Positions 1 to 8,741 of a DNA stretch of 16,859 bases are shown here, piece by piece. Origin of the DNA: Caulobacteraceae bacterium (GTDB lineage Bacteria > Pseudomonadota > Alphaproteobacteria > Caulobacterales > Caulobacteraceae). The position numbers were made by a program, and so were the translations under genes. The notes below the pieces were generated by a model, which saw nothing but the letters and a program-made list of their open reading frames with translations, had not been told where the DNA came from and ran no database searches. Positions within the stretch are counted from its first letter, which is position 1, and every line of letters starts with the position of its first letter. Location of the stretch: assembly GCA_004144935.1 (NCBI GenBank), contig SDZP01000035.1:1-16859 (forward strand). The letters run 5' to 3'.

Positions 1-657
1 CACGCCTACATCATGTTCTGGTGGGCCGACTCCGATTGCCGCCGACTGATCCTGCAACGCTTCGCGGTCTCGCGAGAGGTGCTGCAGGACGCGGTCGGCG
101 ACCTCTTCTCCGTCGCCGCCGGGGAGGGCTGGCAGGACCCGCTGACCCGCAAGGCGCTGCAGTTCATCGAGCGGCGCCAGCGCAACCGCGCCGCCATCGA
201 CAAGAGCCCGTTCGGCAGCCTCGACGAGGCCGTCGCCGCCGCCCAGAACGGCATGACCCGCGAACTGGCCGAGGAGATCAGCTACCTGTCCGGCCTGAAG
301 CCGATGACCGGCGCCAAGATCATGACCGATCCGGGCGGCGAGCCGATCGCGATCCTGTGCAAGGCCACCGGCCTGCCGCGCGGGGCCGTGCGGGCGCTCT
401 GGCGAGGCCTGCGCCGACCCGAAACCGACTCGGCCGGCAACATCGCCCCGACCCTCGAGCGGGTGCTGACCTGCTTCGACTCCCTGGCGGTCGACCGGGC
501 GCAGACGGTGCTGCGTTACTGGAACTGGGCCCTGTCCTCGGCCCTGACCCCGGGGCTTGTGAAGGCGATCAGGGAGGGCGACGAGGAGGCGGTGGATGAA
601 TTCTCCGCCCCGCAACGGGCGGCCATGCTGGCCCTGGGCCGTGATTTCACGCGATAA
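1..657 (+). CDS. DUF2336 family protein, C-terminal part (5' truncated by window)
   Basis: The reading frame is open from base 1 and ends at TAA 655-657, so the true start lies upstream. The ATG at 13 is probably an internal Met. The visible 218 codons are largely helical. They contain repeat-like segments such as EEISYLSGLKPMTGAKI and ILCKATGLPRGAVRALW, followed by a tail ending LALGRDFTR. This pattern is typical of DUF2336 proteins, which are abundant in Caulobacterales and Rhodospirillales. Their molecular role is unknown; helical-repeat scaffolding is only a guess. No signal peptide can be judged because the N-terminus is missing. The gene is followed by a 200-bp spacer and then the co-directional mucR gene. 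The family call is by recognition of pattern, not by a search. Confidence 0.8.
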   Translation, partial: HAYIMFWWADSDCRRLILQRFAVSREVLQDAVGDLFSVAAGEGWQDPLTRKALQFIERRQRNRAAIDKSPFGSLDEAVAAAQNGMTRELAEEISYLSGLKPMTGAKIMTDPGGEPIAILCKATGLPRGAVRALWRGLRRPETDSAGNIAPTLERVLTCFDSLAVDRAQTVLRYWNWALSSALTPGLVKAIREGDEEAVDEFSAPQRAAMLALGRDFTR

Positions 658-857
658 GCGGCGGGAATCTCAGGTTTTGCCGGGCAACTGACGACTATCC
701 GCCCACGCCACAGCCTGTCACTCAGCAACGCTCTACTGTTGTTTCAAACATCTCTGTTGGGGTTGTCTTCATTGGCGACACGGCTTATGCAGCCAGCAGC
801 CGGGCGACGCGTCCGGGCAAGCAACAGCTCAACAATTCCAAAATGGAACCCCCGGCC

Positions 858-1274
858 ATGGAAGATAAATCCGCCATCATCGAGATGACGACCGACATCG
901 TTTCCGCTTACGTCGGCAACAACTCCGTCTCGGCGAACGACATCCCCTCGCTCATCCAGTCGGTGCACAAGGCCCTGAGCGGTGTGGCCACGGGTGTCGA
1001 GACGGTCGAGGTCGCTCCCAAGGAACCCGCCGTGGCGGTCAAGAAGTCCATCACCCCCGACTTCCTGATCTGTCTGGAGGACGGCCGCAAGTTCAAGTCG
1101 CTGAAGCGCCACCTGCGCACCAAGTACGACATGAGCCCCGAAGAATATCGGGCCAAATGGGGCCTGGCCAAGGACTACCCGATGGTCGCCCCGAACTACG
1201 CCAAGGCCCGGTCGGACCTGGCCAAGCAGATGGGCCTCGGCCAGGGCGGCCGCCAGGCCAAGAAGCGCCGCTAG
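858..1274 (+). CDS. mucR: MucR/Ros family transcriptional regulator
   Basis: This is a 138-residue DNA-binding regulator of the Ros/MucR family. The N-terminus (MEDKSAIIEMTTDIVSAYVGNN) is the conserved helical region. The C-terminal half carries the family signature CLEDGRKFKSLKRHL, then a PEEYRAKWGLAKDYPMVAPNYA block and a basic tail (KKRR). The first zinc ligand Cys (~72) and a His (~85) are present, but the usual second His position is Lys-Tyr (TKYDM), so the classical C2H2 set is incomplete. I chose ATG 858 rather than ATG 843 because family members start MEDKS and a GGAA lies about 10 nt upstream. In Caulobacter, MucR1/2 repress CtrA-dependent G1-phase genes, and Ros/MucR proteins often autoregulate. 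A strong terminator follows. Immediately downstream lies the MopJ-like gene, matching mucR2-mopJ in C. crescentus as I recall it. Confidence 0.93.
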   Translation: MEDKSAIIEMTTDIVSAYVGNNSVSANDIPSLIQSVHKALSGVATGVETVEVAPKEPAVAVKKSITPDFLICLEDGRKFKSLKRHLRTKYDMSPEEYRAKWGLAKDYPMVAPNYAKARSDLAKQMGLGQGGRQAKKRR

Positions 1275-1305
1275 TCTTTCCGACGATTCATCGTCGACTC
1301 GGGAG

Positions 1306-1335
1306 CGCCCGCCGGAGATTCCGGCGGGCGTTTTT
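1306..1335 (+). terminator. Rho-independent terminator of mucR
   Basis: Bases 1306-1316 (CGCCCGCCGGA) pair perfectly with 1320-1330 (TCCGGCGGGCG). This gives an 11-bp stem with a 3-nt loop, followed directly by TTTTT at 1331-1335. It starts 31 bp after the mucR stop codon. It should separate mucR transcripts from the downstream PAS gene, which therefore probably has its own promoter in 1336-1493. Confidence 0.93.
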
Positions 1336-1368
1336 GTTGACTCGAGGCCTGCCTCGAAAGACCGCGGT

Positions 1369-1395
1369 TCTCTTTTCAATTGACTCAAAAAGAGA
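1369..1395. repeat. 8-bp inverted repeat in mucR-PAS intergenic region
   Basis: TCTCTTTT at 1369-1376 is the exact reverse complement of AAAAGAGA at 1388-1395, separated by an 11-nt AT-rich spacer. It lies in the most AT-rich stretch of the window, upstream of the PAS protein gene. It could be an operator for a dimeric regulator, or a site for an AT-preferring protein such as MucR. No T-run follows it, so it is not an obvious terminator. Confidence 0.4.
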
Positions 1396-1440
1396 ATCTT
1401 CACCCCTGCGGCGAAAAAAGCCCTTCCCCCGATTCGCGGG

Positions 1441-1455
1441 TTAAGCGATAGTGAA
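1441..1455 (+). promoter_or_regulatory. CtrA-box-like sequence upstream of the MopJ-like gene
   Basis: TTAA at 1441-1444, seven bases, then TGAA at 1452-1455 match 7 of 8 defined positions of the CtrA consensus TTAA-N7-TTAA. It lies 39 bp upstream of the PAS gene start. A second TTAA half-site at 1479-1482 overlaps the ribosome binding region. The match is imperfect and could be chance in this AT-richer stretch, but the MopJ-like gene is the kind of target expected to be cell-cycle controlled. Confidence 0.3.
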
Positions 1456-1493
1456 TCCCGGTTGATTCCAAGGGGTTGTTAAGGATTCTGTAG

Positions 1494-2000
1494 ATGGTCG
1501 CGCAACTGGGCGCATCGGCTCTTGCAGCCCGTGCTCACGAAGAGCTCCTGCGTTACTGGGCTGCTCAGCGCCGCTCGGGCCGTCTGCCGGCCCGCGCCGA
1601 CATCTGCCCCGAAGCGTTCAAGCGTTTGCTGCCCACGGTCAGCCTGATCGATGTCGTCCGGCTCGAGGGCGGCGGCATCGACTATCGCCAGCGCTTGGCC
1701 GGCACCGGTCTCTACTCGGTCTATGGCCGCGAGATCACCGGCATGAAGCTGACGGATCTCTACAGCAGCAGCGCCGCCGACTACTGGCGGGCCGAGCTCG
1801 ACGCCGTGGTCGCCGACCGCAAGCCCCGGGTCGGTTCGCACAGCATGGCCTGGCGCGGCGCCTCGCACGTCTCGACGCTGTGGCTGCGGCTGCCGCTGGC
1901 CAGCGACGGCTGCGAGGTCGACATGATCCTGGGCTATGACGCGGTGATCGGGCTGAAGTCCGAGCGGGCGGTCTACGCCAGCGGCATCCGGGCGGCTTAA
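1494..2000 (+). CDS. mopJ: Single-domain PAS (PAS_5) protein, MopJ-like
   Basis: The protein has 168 residues. ATG 1494 is preceded by AAGGA at 1481-1485 with an 8-nt spacer. Nearly the whole protein is one PAS_5 domain. It opens with the characteristic ELLRYWAAQRRSGRLPARADICPEAFKRLLPTVSLIDVV, then IDYRQRLAGTGLYSVYGREITGMKL, and ends with a beta-rich segment (LWLRLPLASDGCEVDMILGYD). There is no output domain or transmembrane segment, so it should act in the cytosol by protein contact. In C. crescentus, MopJ is a polar single-domain PAS protein that influences DivJ/DivL-CckA signalling to CtrA. Its size and its position next to mucR support orthology, but I cannot exclude another PAS_5 paralogue. 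Its stop overlaps that of the convergent sufE by 4 bases. Confidence 0.9.
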   Translation: MVAQLGASALAARAHEELLRYWAAQRRSGRLPARADICPEAFKRLLPTVSLIDVVRLEGGGIDYRQRLAGTGLYSVYGREITGMKLTDLYSSSAADYWRAELDAVVADRKPRVGSHSMAWRGASHVSTLWLRLPLASDGCEVDMILGYDAVIGLKSERAVYASGIRAA

Positions 2001-2416
2001 AGCGCTTCGGCCGCGTCCCGGCGGATACGTTCCACCATCGAGGCCAGACCGTTCGACCGCTGCGTCGAGAGCGTGCCGTCGAGCCCCAGTCGCTTGAACG
2101 CGGCCTTGGCGTCGAAAGCCAGGATGTCGGCCGGCGTGCGGCCGGAGTAGAACTTCAGCAGGATGGCGATCAGGCCGCGCACGATGTGGGCGTCGGAGTC
2201 GCCGCGGAAGGTGAGCGCATCGCCCTCCCGGCCGCTGACGAGCCAGACCTGGCTGGCGCAGCCCCGGACCTTGTTGGCTTCGGAATGTTCGGCCTCGGTA
2301 AGGGGGCTGAGCTCGCGCCCCAGGTCGATGACATAGCTGATCTGTTCTTCCCAATCGCCGATCAGGTCGAAGTCCTCGGCGAGCGCGGCAAGTTCGGCGT
2401 CGATGGGGGAGGTCAT
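1997..2416 (-). CDS. sufE: SufE family cysteine desulfurase activator (Fe-S cluster assembly)
   Basis: The protein has 139 residues, the normal SufE length. The diagnostic motif NKVRGCASQVWL contains the sulfur-accepting Cys at about residue 53 (Cys51 in E. coli). Around it are the expected DWEEQISYVIDLGREL and ILLKFYSGRTPADIL segments. SufE accepts persulfide sulfur from the desulfurase SufS and passes it to the SufBCD scaffold. No suf operon genes are nearby, so it acts from a separate locus, as a stand-alone sufE does in many alphaproteobacteria. It lies 21 bp downstream of a histidine kinase gene on the same strand and may be co-transcribed with it. No strong ribosome binding site is visible before ATG 2416. 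Confidence 0.95.
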   Translation of the reverse strand: MTSPIDAELAALAEDFDLIGDWEEQISYVIDLGRELSPLTEAEHSEANKVRGCASQVWLVSGREGDALTFRGDSDAHIVRGLIAILLKFYSGRTPADILAFDAKAAFKRLGLDGTLSTQRSNGLASMVERIRRDAAEAL

Positions 2417-2437
2417 GCGGCGGGGATTAGACCCCGA

Positions 2438-3202
<765 letters not shown>

Positions 3203-3409
3203 TCTGGCCTTTCGAGCCGAGCTTCTGTGCGGCCTTGAAACAGTCTTGCCAGCCGCCGCTTACGAATCCGTTTCCAGCTGCGGCGCCTTGTCCACAACCC
3301 TTCCCCGCTTGATCCGTCGCCCACCGATTGTGCGCGCTTCTGCCTGAGCCGTCGGGCGGCTAATGTCTTAACGACCAACCAGTGGGGCAGGGACGCCAAG
3401 TTTAGGCCG

Positions 3410-4939
<1,530 letters not shown>

Positions 4940-4951
4940 AGGGGACGGGCG

Positions 4952-5881
4952 CTAACGGGCGCCCGCCGCCAGGAACGCCCGGCCCGCCGCGAAATCCCCG
5001 ACCTCGACGTGGGCCTGGCGCACCCGGTCGCCGCTGGGTCCGGCGAAGACGAACTCCACCATCACCGCCTCGCGCGGATCCAGGCCGGCCAGCGCCGTCT
5101 GGGCGGCGGCCGGAAAGCGGAAGGCCCAGCCGGCCTTGGCGTCGGCGGGCAGCAGCATGGGGCCGGCGGGGCCCCGGGCGTCGGCGGTGAAGACACGGGA
5201 GGCCGAGCGGGGCGAGGTGCGTGCGGCCAGGGTCAGCTTGCCGCCCCTGCCGCGCGATCGCAGGTCGAGATAGGGACCGCTGGTGCGGGTGATGTCGCGG
5301 ATGACCAGCCGGGCCGAATAGGGGGTGGCGTTGTCGGCGAAGACCGCGACGGCGGTGAGCCGCGGCGCGCCATACTGGCCGGCCAGGCCAAAGCGCAGGC
5401 GGTCCCAGCCGAAGGCGCTGGTCTGGGACAGCTTCCAGCGCTCTCCGGACCTGGAGGTCGAGCGGTCGGCGCTCCAGTCGGCGACCTCGCCGGGGTAGTC
5501 CATGCGGGCCAGCTTGGAATAGCCGGCGAAGGCCGAACGCACCCGGCCGGCGGCGGTGGCCAGATCGGGCGAGCGGCAATCGGCGGCGCGGGCCTTGCGC
5601 CAGGCGCGGCCTTCGGTCTGGCCCAGTGTCTCGATACGGGCCCCGGCGCGCAGGGCGGCGCCCCGGGCCTGAAGCCTGGACGCGTCGAGGGCGGCCGAGA
5701 CCTGCGGCGTAAAGAGGGCGCAGCGGGCCCCCGCCGCGCTCATCACGGTTCGTTCGTACAGCAGGTCCAGGGCGCCTCCGGCGGCATGGGCGGGACGACT
5801 GGTCACCACCAGGGCGACACAGACCAGACCCACAGACCACCAGGCGACCCGACCCTTGATCTGCTCACGCAGGCTCGTCAT
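4952..5881 (-). CDS. Exported protein of unknown function
   Basis: The protein has 309 residues. The frame stays open far upstream, but ATG 5881 gives a convincing signal peptide: basic start (MTSLREQIKGR), hydrophobic core (VAWWSVGLVCVALVV), and AHA before a predicted cleavage near residue 33. The mature part is rich in Ala, Arg and Ser, with beta-like stretches (YSARLVIRDITRTSGPYLDL, EAVMVEFVFAGPSGDRVRQAHVEVGDF). Two Cys occur in the N-terminal half (ARCALF, ADCRSP) and could form a disulfide. I recognise no domain. It converges on the histidine kinase (12-bp gap) and is divergent from the DUF1491 gene, so it is probably transcribed alone. Confidence 0.75.
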   Translation of the reverse strand: MTSLREQIKGRVAWWSVGLVCVALVVTSRPAHAAGGALDLLYERTVMSAAGARCALFTPQVSAALDASRLQARGAALRAGARIETLGQTEGRAWRKARAADCRSPDLATAAGRVRSAFAGYSKLARMDYPGEVADWSADRSTSRSGERWKLSQTSAFGWDRLRFGLAGQYGAPRLTAVAVFADNATPYSARLVIRDITRTSGPYLDLRSRGRGGKLTLAARTSPRSASRVFTADARGPAGPMLLPADAKAGWAFRFPAAAQTALAGLDPREAVMVEFVFAGPSGDRVRQAHVEVGDFAAGRAFLAAGAR

Positions 5882-5959
5882 CGGTCCGCATTTCTCTATT
5901 CTTGTCGGCGCTAGCCTAGGCGGGCCGCCTTGCCATCCGGTTAGCGAGAAGGACGACGC

Positions 5960-6292
5960 GTGCTGCTTTCCACCGACATCTGGGTCGCGGCCCTGATCCG
6001 CCGCGCCGAACTGGCGGGGGCATTCGCCGTGGTGGCCCGCAAGGGCGACGCCCGGGCCGGGTCGGTGCTGGTCAAGGCGGTCAACCGGGGCGAGGGCGGC
6101 GCCCGGTTGTTCAGCGAGGCGACGCGCGGCGATGGGGAGCGGATCTGGATGCAGCCGATGGCCAGCACGGTGGAGGCCGACCTCGATGCCTATATCGCCC
6201 GAACGGCCCGGATCGATCCCGACGTCTGGGTGGTCGAGATCGAGGACCGCGAGGGTCGCCACTTTCTGACCGAAACCGTCGAGACCCGTTAA
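5960..6292 (+). CDS. DUF1491 family protein
   Basis: The protein has 110 residues and starts at GTG 5960, with AAGGA at 5949-5953 six bases upstream. The family pattern is clear: STDIWVAALIRRAELAGAFAVVARKGDARAGSVLVKAV near the start, and IDPDVWVVEIEDREGRHFL at the end. DUF1491 is a small alphaproteobacterial family of unknown function, probably cytosolic since there is no signal peptide or membrane segment. The gene is divergent from the exported protein at 4952-5881. A small unknown gene follows 67 bp downstream on the same strand. Confidence 0.88.
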   Translation: MLLSTDIWVAALIRRAELAGAFAVVARKGDARAGSVLVKAVNRGEGGARLFSEATRGDGERIWMQPMASTVEADLDAYIARTARIDPDVWVVEIEDREGRHFLTETVETR

Positions 6293-6359
6293 CCCCGTTT
6301 TTTGACGGTCCTGAAAGTGGCGCGGGTGCAAACATGGCTGTCCCCAGAATGAGTGCGCC

Positions 6360-6740
6360 ATGCTTTTCCTGCTTAACGACGTGGTCCTGAACCTGGCTCC
6401 TACCGAGATGGCTCCGCCGGTGGCCGCCCAGCGTTTCCGGGCGCTGAGCATGGGGTTCGTCGAGAAGCTCGGCCGTGAACTGTTCGCCGAGGAGCCGCTC
6501 CTGCACCGGTTCAGTCCCGAAAGGGCGCGGCGGCTGGCCAGCCTGATCCTGCTCAAGCAGCCGGAAATCAACGCCGCCCTGTTCATCGCTCCGGCCCGGG
6601 GCTGTGACGAGAAGCTGGTGGCCTCACGCTATGCGCAGATCAGCTTCGAAGTCATGGCCGTGCTTTACGACCGCCAGCAGCACGGAAATCTGACGACGGT
6701 CGAGGCGGATCGGCAGGTCTGGCGCCGCTTGGCGGCCTGA
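6360..6740 (+). CDS. Small protein of unknown function
   Basis: The protein has 126 residues and is mostly helical, with a hydrophobic N-terminal stretch (MLFLLNDVVLNL) too short and acidic for a clear signal peptide. No family is recognised. Visible features are a Phe/Leu-rich central helix region (FVEKLGRELFAEEPLLHRFSP), a single Cys (ARGCDEK), and a C-terminal helix ending QVWRRLAA. There is no good Shine-Dalgarno before ATG 6360. A TTGACGG sequence at 6302-6308 upstream matches the Caulobacter -35 consensus, but no matching -10 is clear. Codon use resembles the neighbours, so I consider it a real gene. Confidence 0.7.
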   Translation: MLFLLNDVVLNLAPTEMAPPVAAQRFRALSMGFVEKLGRELFAEEPLLHRFSPERARRLASLILLKQPEINAALFIAPARGCDEKLVASRYAQISFEVMAVLYDRQQHGNLTTVEADRQVWRRLAA

Positions 6741-6804
6741 AGCGCTGGACGCCGCCGCCGGCCTTTGATTAGCTGCCTCTGGGCTGAGTACCGGGGGGCT
6801 TTCA

Positions 6805-8280
6805 ATGTTGTCGCGTATGGTCACGGCGGTGGTCGCCGTCTTGCTGCTGGTGCTGGCGGCAAGTCCGGCGGAAGCCCGCTGGTATCGAGCCGAGAGCAAG
6901 CGGTTCATCGTCTACAGCGACGGCGACAAGGATGCCCTGGCCAAGTTCGTCAGCGACCTCGAGGACTACGACGCCATCCTGCTCGACATGATGTTGGTGC
7001 CGGCGGAGCGGGTCGAGCCGCCCAAGCTGAAAATCTACCTGGTCGGCCGGCAGGAGGACCTGAAGATCGTCAGGCCGAACATCAGCTCGCTGGTGGCGGG
7101 ATTCTATTCGGCCAGCCTGGACGACATCTTCTTCATCGCAGATCGGCCGCAGAGCCGCGACACCCTGGCCGATGACGTCATCTACCATGAGTACGCCCAC
7201 CACTTCATGTATCACTACGCCACCCGGTCCTATCCCGGCTGGTACGTGGAGGGCTTCGCCGAGTACTTCGGCGCGGTGGAGCTGAAGGACACCTCGTTCA
7301 TCGTCGGCGGCCTGGCCCACGGGCGGGGATACACCCTGTTCAATTCAAAATGGGTGCCGCTGGGCGACCTGCTCAGCAAGAGGCCCTACGAGTTCAAGAC
7401 CGGCGAGGAGTCGATTTCCTTCTACGCCCAGGCCTGGCTGCTGACCCATTACATGCGCTCCGACCCGCAGCGTCTCAAGCAGCTGAACCGCTACTTCGCC
7501 GCCCTGACCCCCGACAAGAATCCGGCGGAGACCTGGACCGAGGTGACCGGCGACAGCATGGACGCCCTGACCGTCAAGCTGCGGGCCTACGCCCGCGGCA
7601 ACCTGCCGGCGACCAGCTTCACGCGCCGCGAGAAACGCAAGCTCGCGCCCTCGACGATCACCGAACTGTCCCCGGCGGCGGCCGACTTCGTGCTGCTGCA
7701 ACTGCGCCTGTCAGGCGGGGTGGAGGAAAAGGAACAAGCGGCGGTCCTGAGCCTGGTCCGCGCCAGGGCGGCGAAATACCCGGGCGACCACATGGCCGAA
7801 ACCACCCTGGCCCGGGCGGAGCTCGGCTTTGGCGACTTCGACAAGGGGCGGGCGCTGATCGGCGGTCTGCTGGCCCGCGATCCGAACGACGCCGAGGCCC
7901 TGCAGATCCTCGGCATCGCCCTCGTCCAGAAGGCGGAAGACGACAAGGACGAGGACAAGCTCCTCAAGGAGGCGCGCAAATACCTGGCCCGCGCCTATCA
8001 GGCCAACAACGACGACTACCGCACCCTCTACTATTTCACCCAGGCCCAGCGGGGACTGCCCGGCTATCCCAGCGAGAATACCGTCGAGCTGCTGACCGAG
8101 GCCCAGGTGCGGGCGCCGCAGGTGCAGGAGGTGCCCCTGACCCTGGCCAGCGCCCTGATGAGTCACAAGCGCTGGGACGAGGCGGTGGCCCTGCTGACGC
8201 CGCTGGCCAACGACCCGCACGGAGAGGGCGCGGCGGAAGCGGCGCAGGACATGTTGCGGCGGATCAAGGCGAACCGATGA
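6805..8280 (+). CDS. Exported HExxH metallopeptidase-like protein with C-terminal TPR-like repeats
   Basis: The protein has 491 residues. Residues 1-24 form a signal peptide (LLLVLAASPAEA, cleavage before RWYRAES). Residues ~25-260 resemble the DUF1570/peptidase MA-like domain. HEYAHH places HExxH at ~128-132, followed by the downstream acidic motif EGFAEYF (~149-155), which can supply the third zinc ligand of a gluzincin. FYAQAWLLTHYM is also typical. Residues ~290-490 are helical repeats of TPR type (AETTLARAELGFGDFDKGRALIGGLLARDPNDAEALQILGIAL; RWDEAVALLTPLA). A periplasmic protease or a protein-binding scaffold is likely; the substrate is unknown. The stop overlaps the start of the next gene (ATGA), indicating translational coupling. 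Confidence 0.88.
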   Translation: MLSRMVTAVVAVLLLVLAASPAEARWYRAESKRFIVYSDGDKDALAKFVSDLEDYDAILLDMMLVPAERVEPPKLKIYLVGRQEDLKIVRPNISSLVAGFYSASLDDIFFIADRPQSRDTLADDVIYHEYAHHFMYHYATRSYPGWYVEGFAEYFGAVELKDTSFIVGGLAHGRGYTLFNSKWVPLGDLLSKRPYEFKTGEESISFYAQAWLLTHYMRSDPQRLKQLNRYFAALTPDKNPAETWTEVTGDSMDALTVKLRAYARGNLPATSFTRREKRKLAPSTITELSPAAADFVLLQLRLSGGVEEKEQAAVLSLVRARAAKYPGDHMAETTLARAELGFGDFDKGRALIGGLLARDPNDAEALQILGIALVQKAEDDKDEDKLLKEARKYLARAYQANNDDYRTLYYFTQAQRGLPGYPSENTVELLTEAQVRAPQVQEVPLTLASALMSHKRWDEAVALLTPLANDPHGEGAAEAAQDMLRRIKANR

Positions 8281-8702
8281 GCTTTGTGAAGACGCTGTTC
8301 GCGCTGCTGGCGCCTCTCGCTGCGATCACGATGGCCACGGCCACGGCCGCCGGCGCCGCTGATCGGCCGATCAAGCGCCAGGACCTGGTCGGGATGTTCG
8401 ACGGCATGAGGGCCGACGCGCCCTGGAACGTCGATGGGCCTCTGCTGTGGGGCTACTTCTTCCTGTCCAGCGATCTGCCAAAGCTGCAGGCGGCTTCGGA
8501 GACGCTCAAGGCGGACGGCTACCGGATTGTCCAGTTAAGGGCCGACCGGTCGGGCCCGAAGCCGAAATGGCAGCTGCATGTCGAGCGCGTCGAAACCCAC
8601 ACGGTCGAGAGCCTGCTCGAACGCAACGAGCAATTCTACCGGTTGGCGGAGCGCTTCGGCCTGGAAAGCTATGATGGAATGGACGTCGGCCCCGCGCCCT
8701 GA
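8277..8702 (+). CDS. Exported RraB-family (regulator of ribonuclease activity B-like) protein
   Basis: The protein has 141 residues. ATG 8277 overlaps the previous stop (ATGA). Residues 1-28 form a signal peptide (TLFALLAPLAAITMATATAAGA, cleavage near ADRP). The mature part matches the RraB fold pattern: SSDLPKLQAASETLKADGYRIVQL, PKWQLHVERVETHTVESLLERNEQFYRLAERFGLESYDGMDVGP. E. coli RraB binds and inhibits RNase E in the cytosol. The signal peptide here argues against that role, so the fold is probably reused in the periplasm, perhaps with the coupled metallopeptidase-like protein. The function is inferred from the fold only. Confidence 0.85.
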   Translation: MSFVKTLFALLAPLAAITMATATAAGAADRPIKRQDLVGMFDGMRADAPWNVDGPLLWGYFFLSSDLPKLQAASETLKADGYRIVQLRADRSGPKPKWQLHVERVETHTVESLLERNEQFYRLAERFGLESYDGMDVGPAP

Positions 8703-8741
8703 GACGTGACAACCGGCCCCCGCGCCGCTACAGCCCGGCCC

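Noticed and set aside
763..790. Sigma-70-type promoter before mucR (TTGTCT, 16-nt spacer, TTATGC)
   Set aside because: Both hexamers match poorly, so it cannot be called from sequence alone.
4947..4964. GGGCGC/GCGCCC hairpin at the convergent ends of the kinase and exported-protein genes
   Set aside because: The stem is only 6 bp with no T-run, and such sequences are common in high-GC coding DNA.
6302..6333. Promoter before the gene at 6360 starting from TTGACGG
   Set aside because: The -35 matches well, but no acceptable -10 lies at the required spacing.
5882..6586. Upstream extension of the minus-strand exported protein across the DUF1491 gene
   Set aside because: It overlaps recognisable plus-strand genes and would bury a clear signal peptide starting at 5881.
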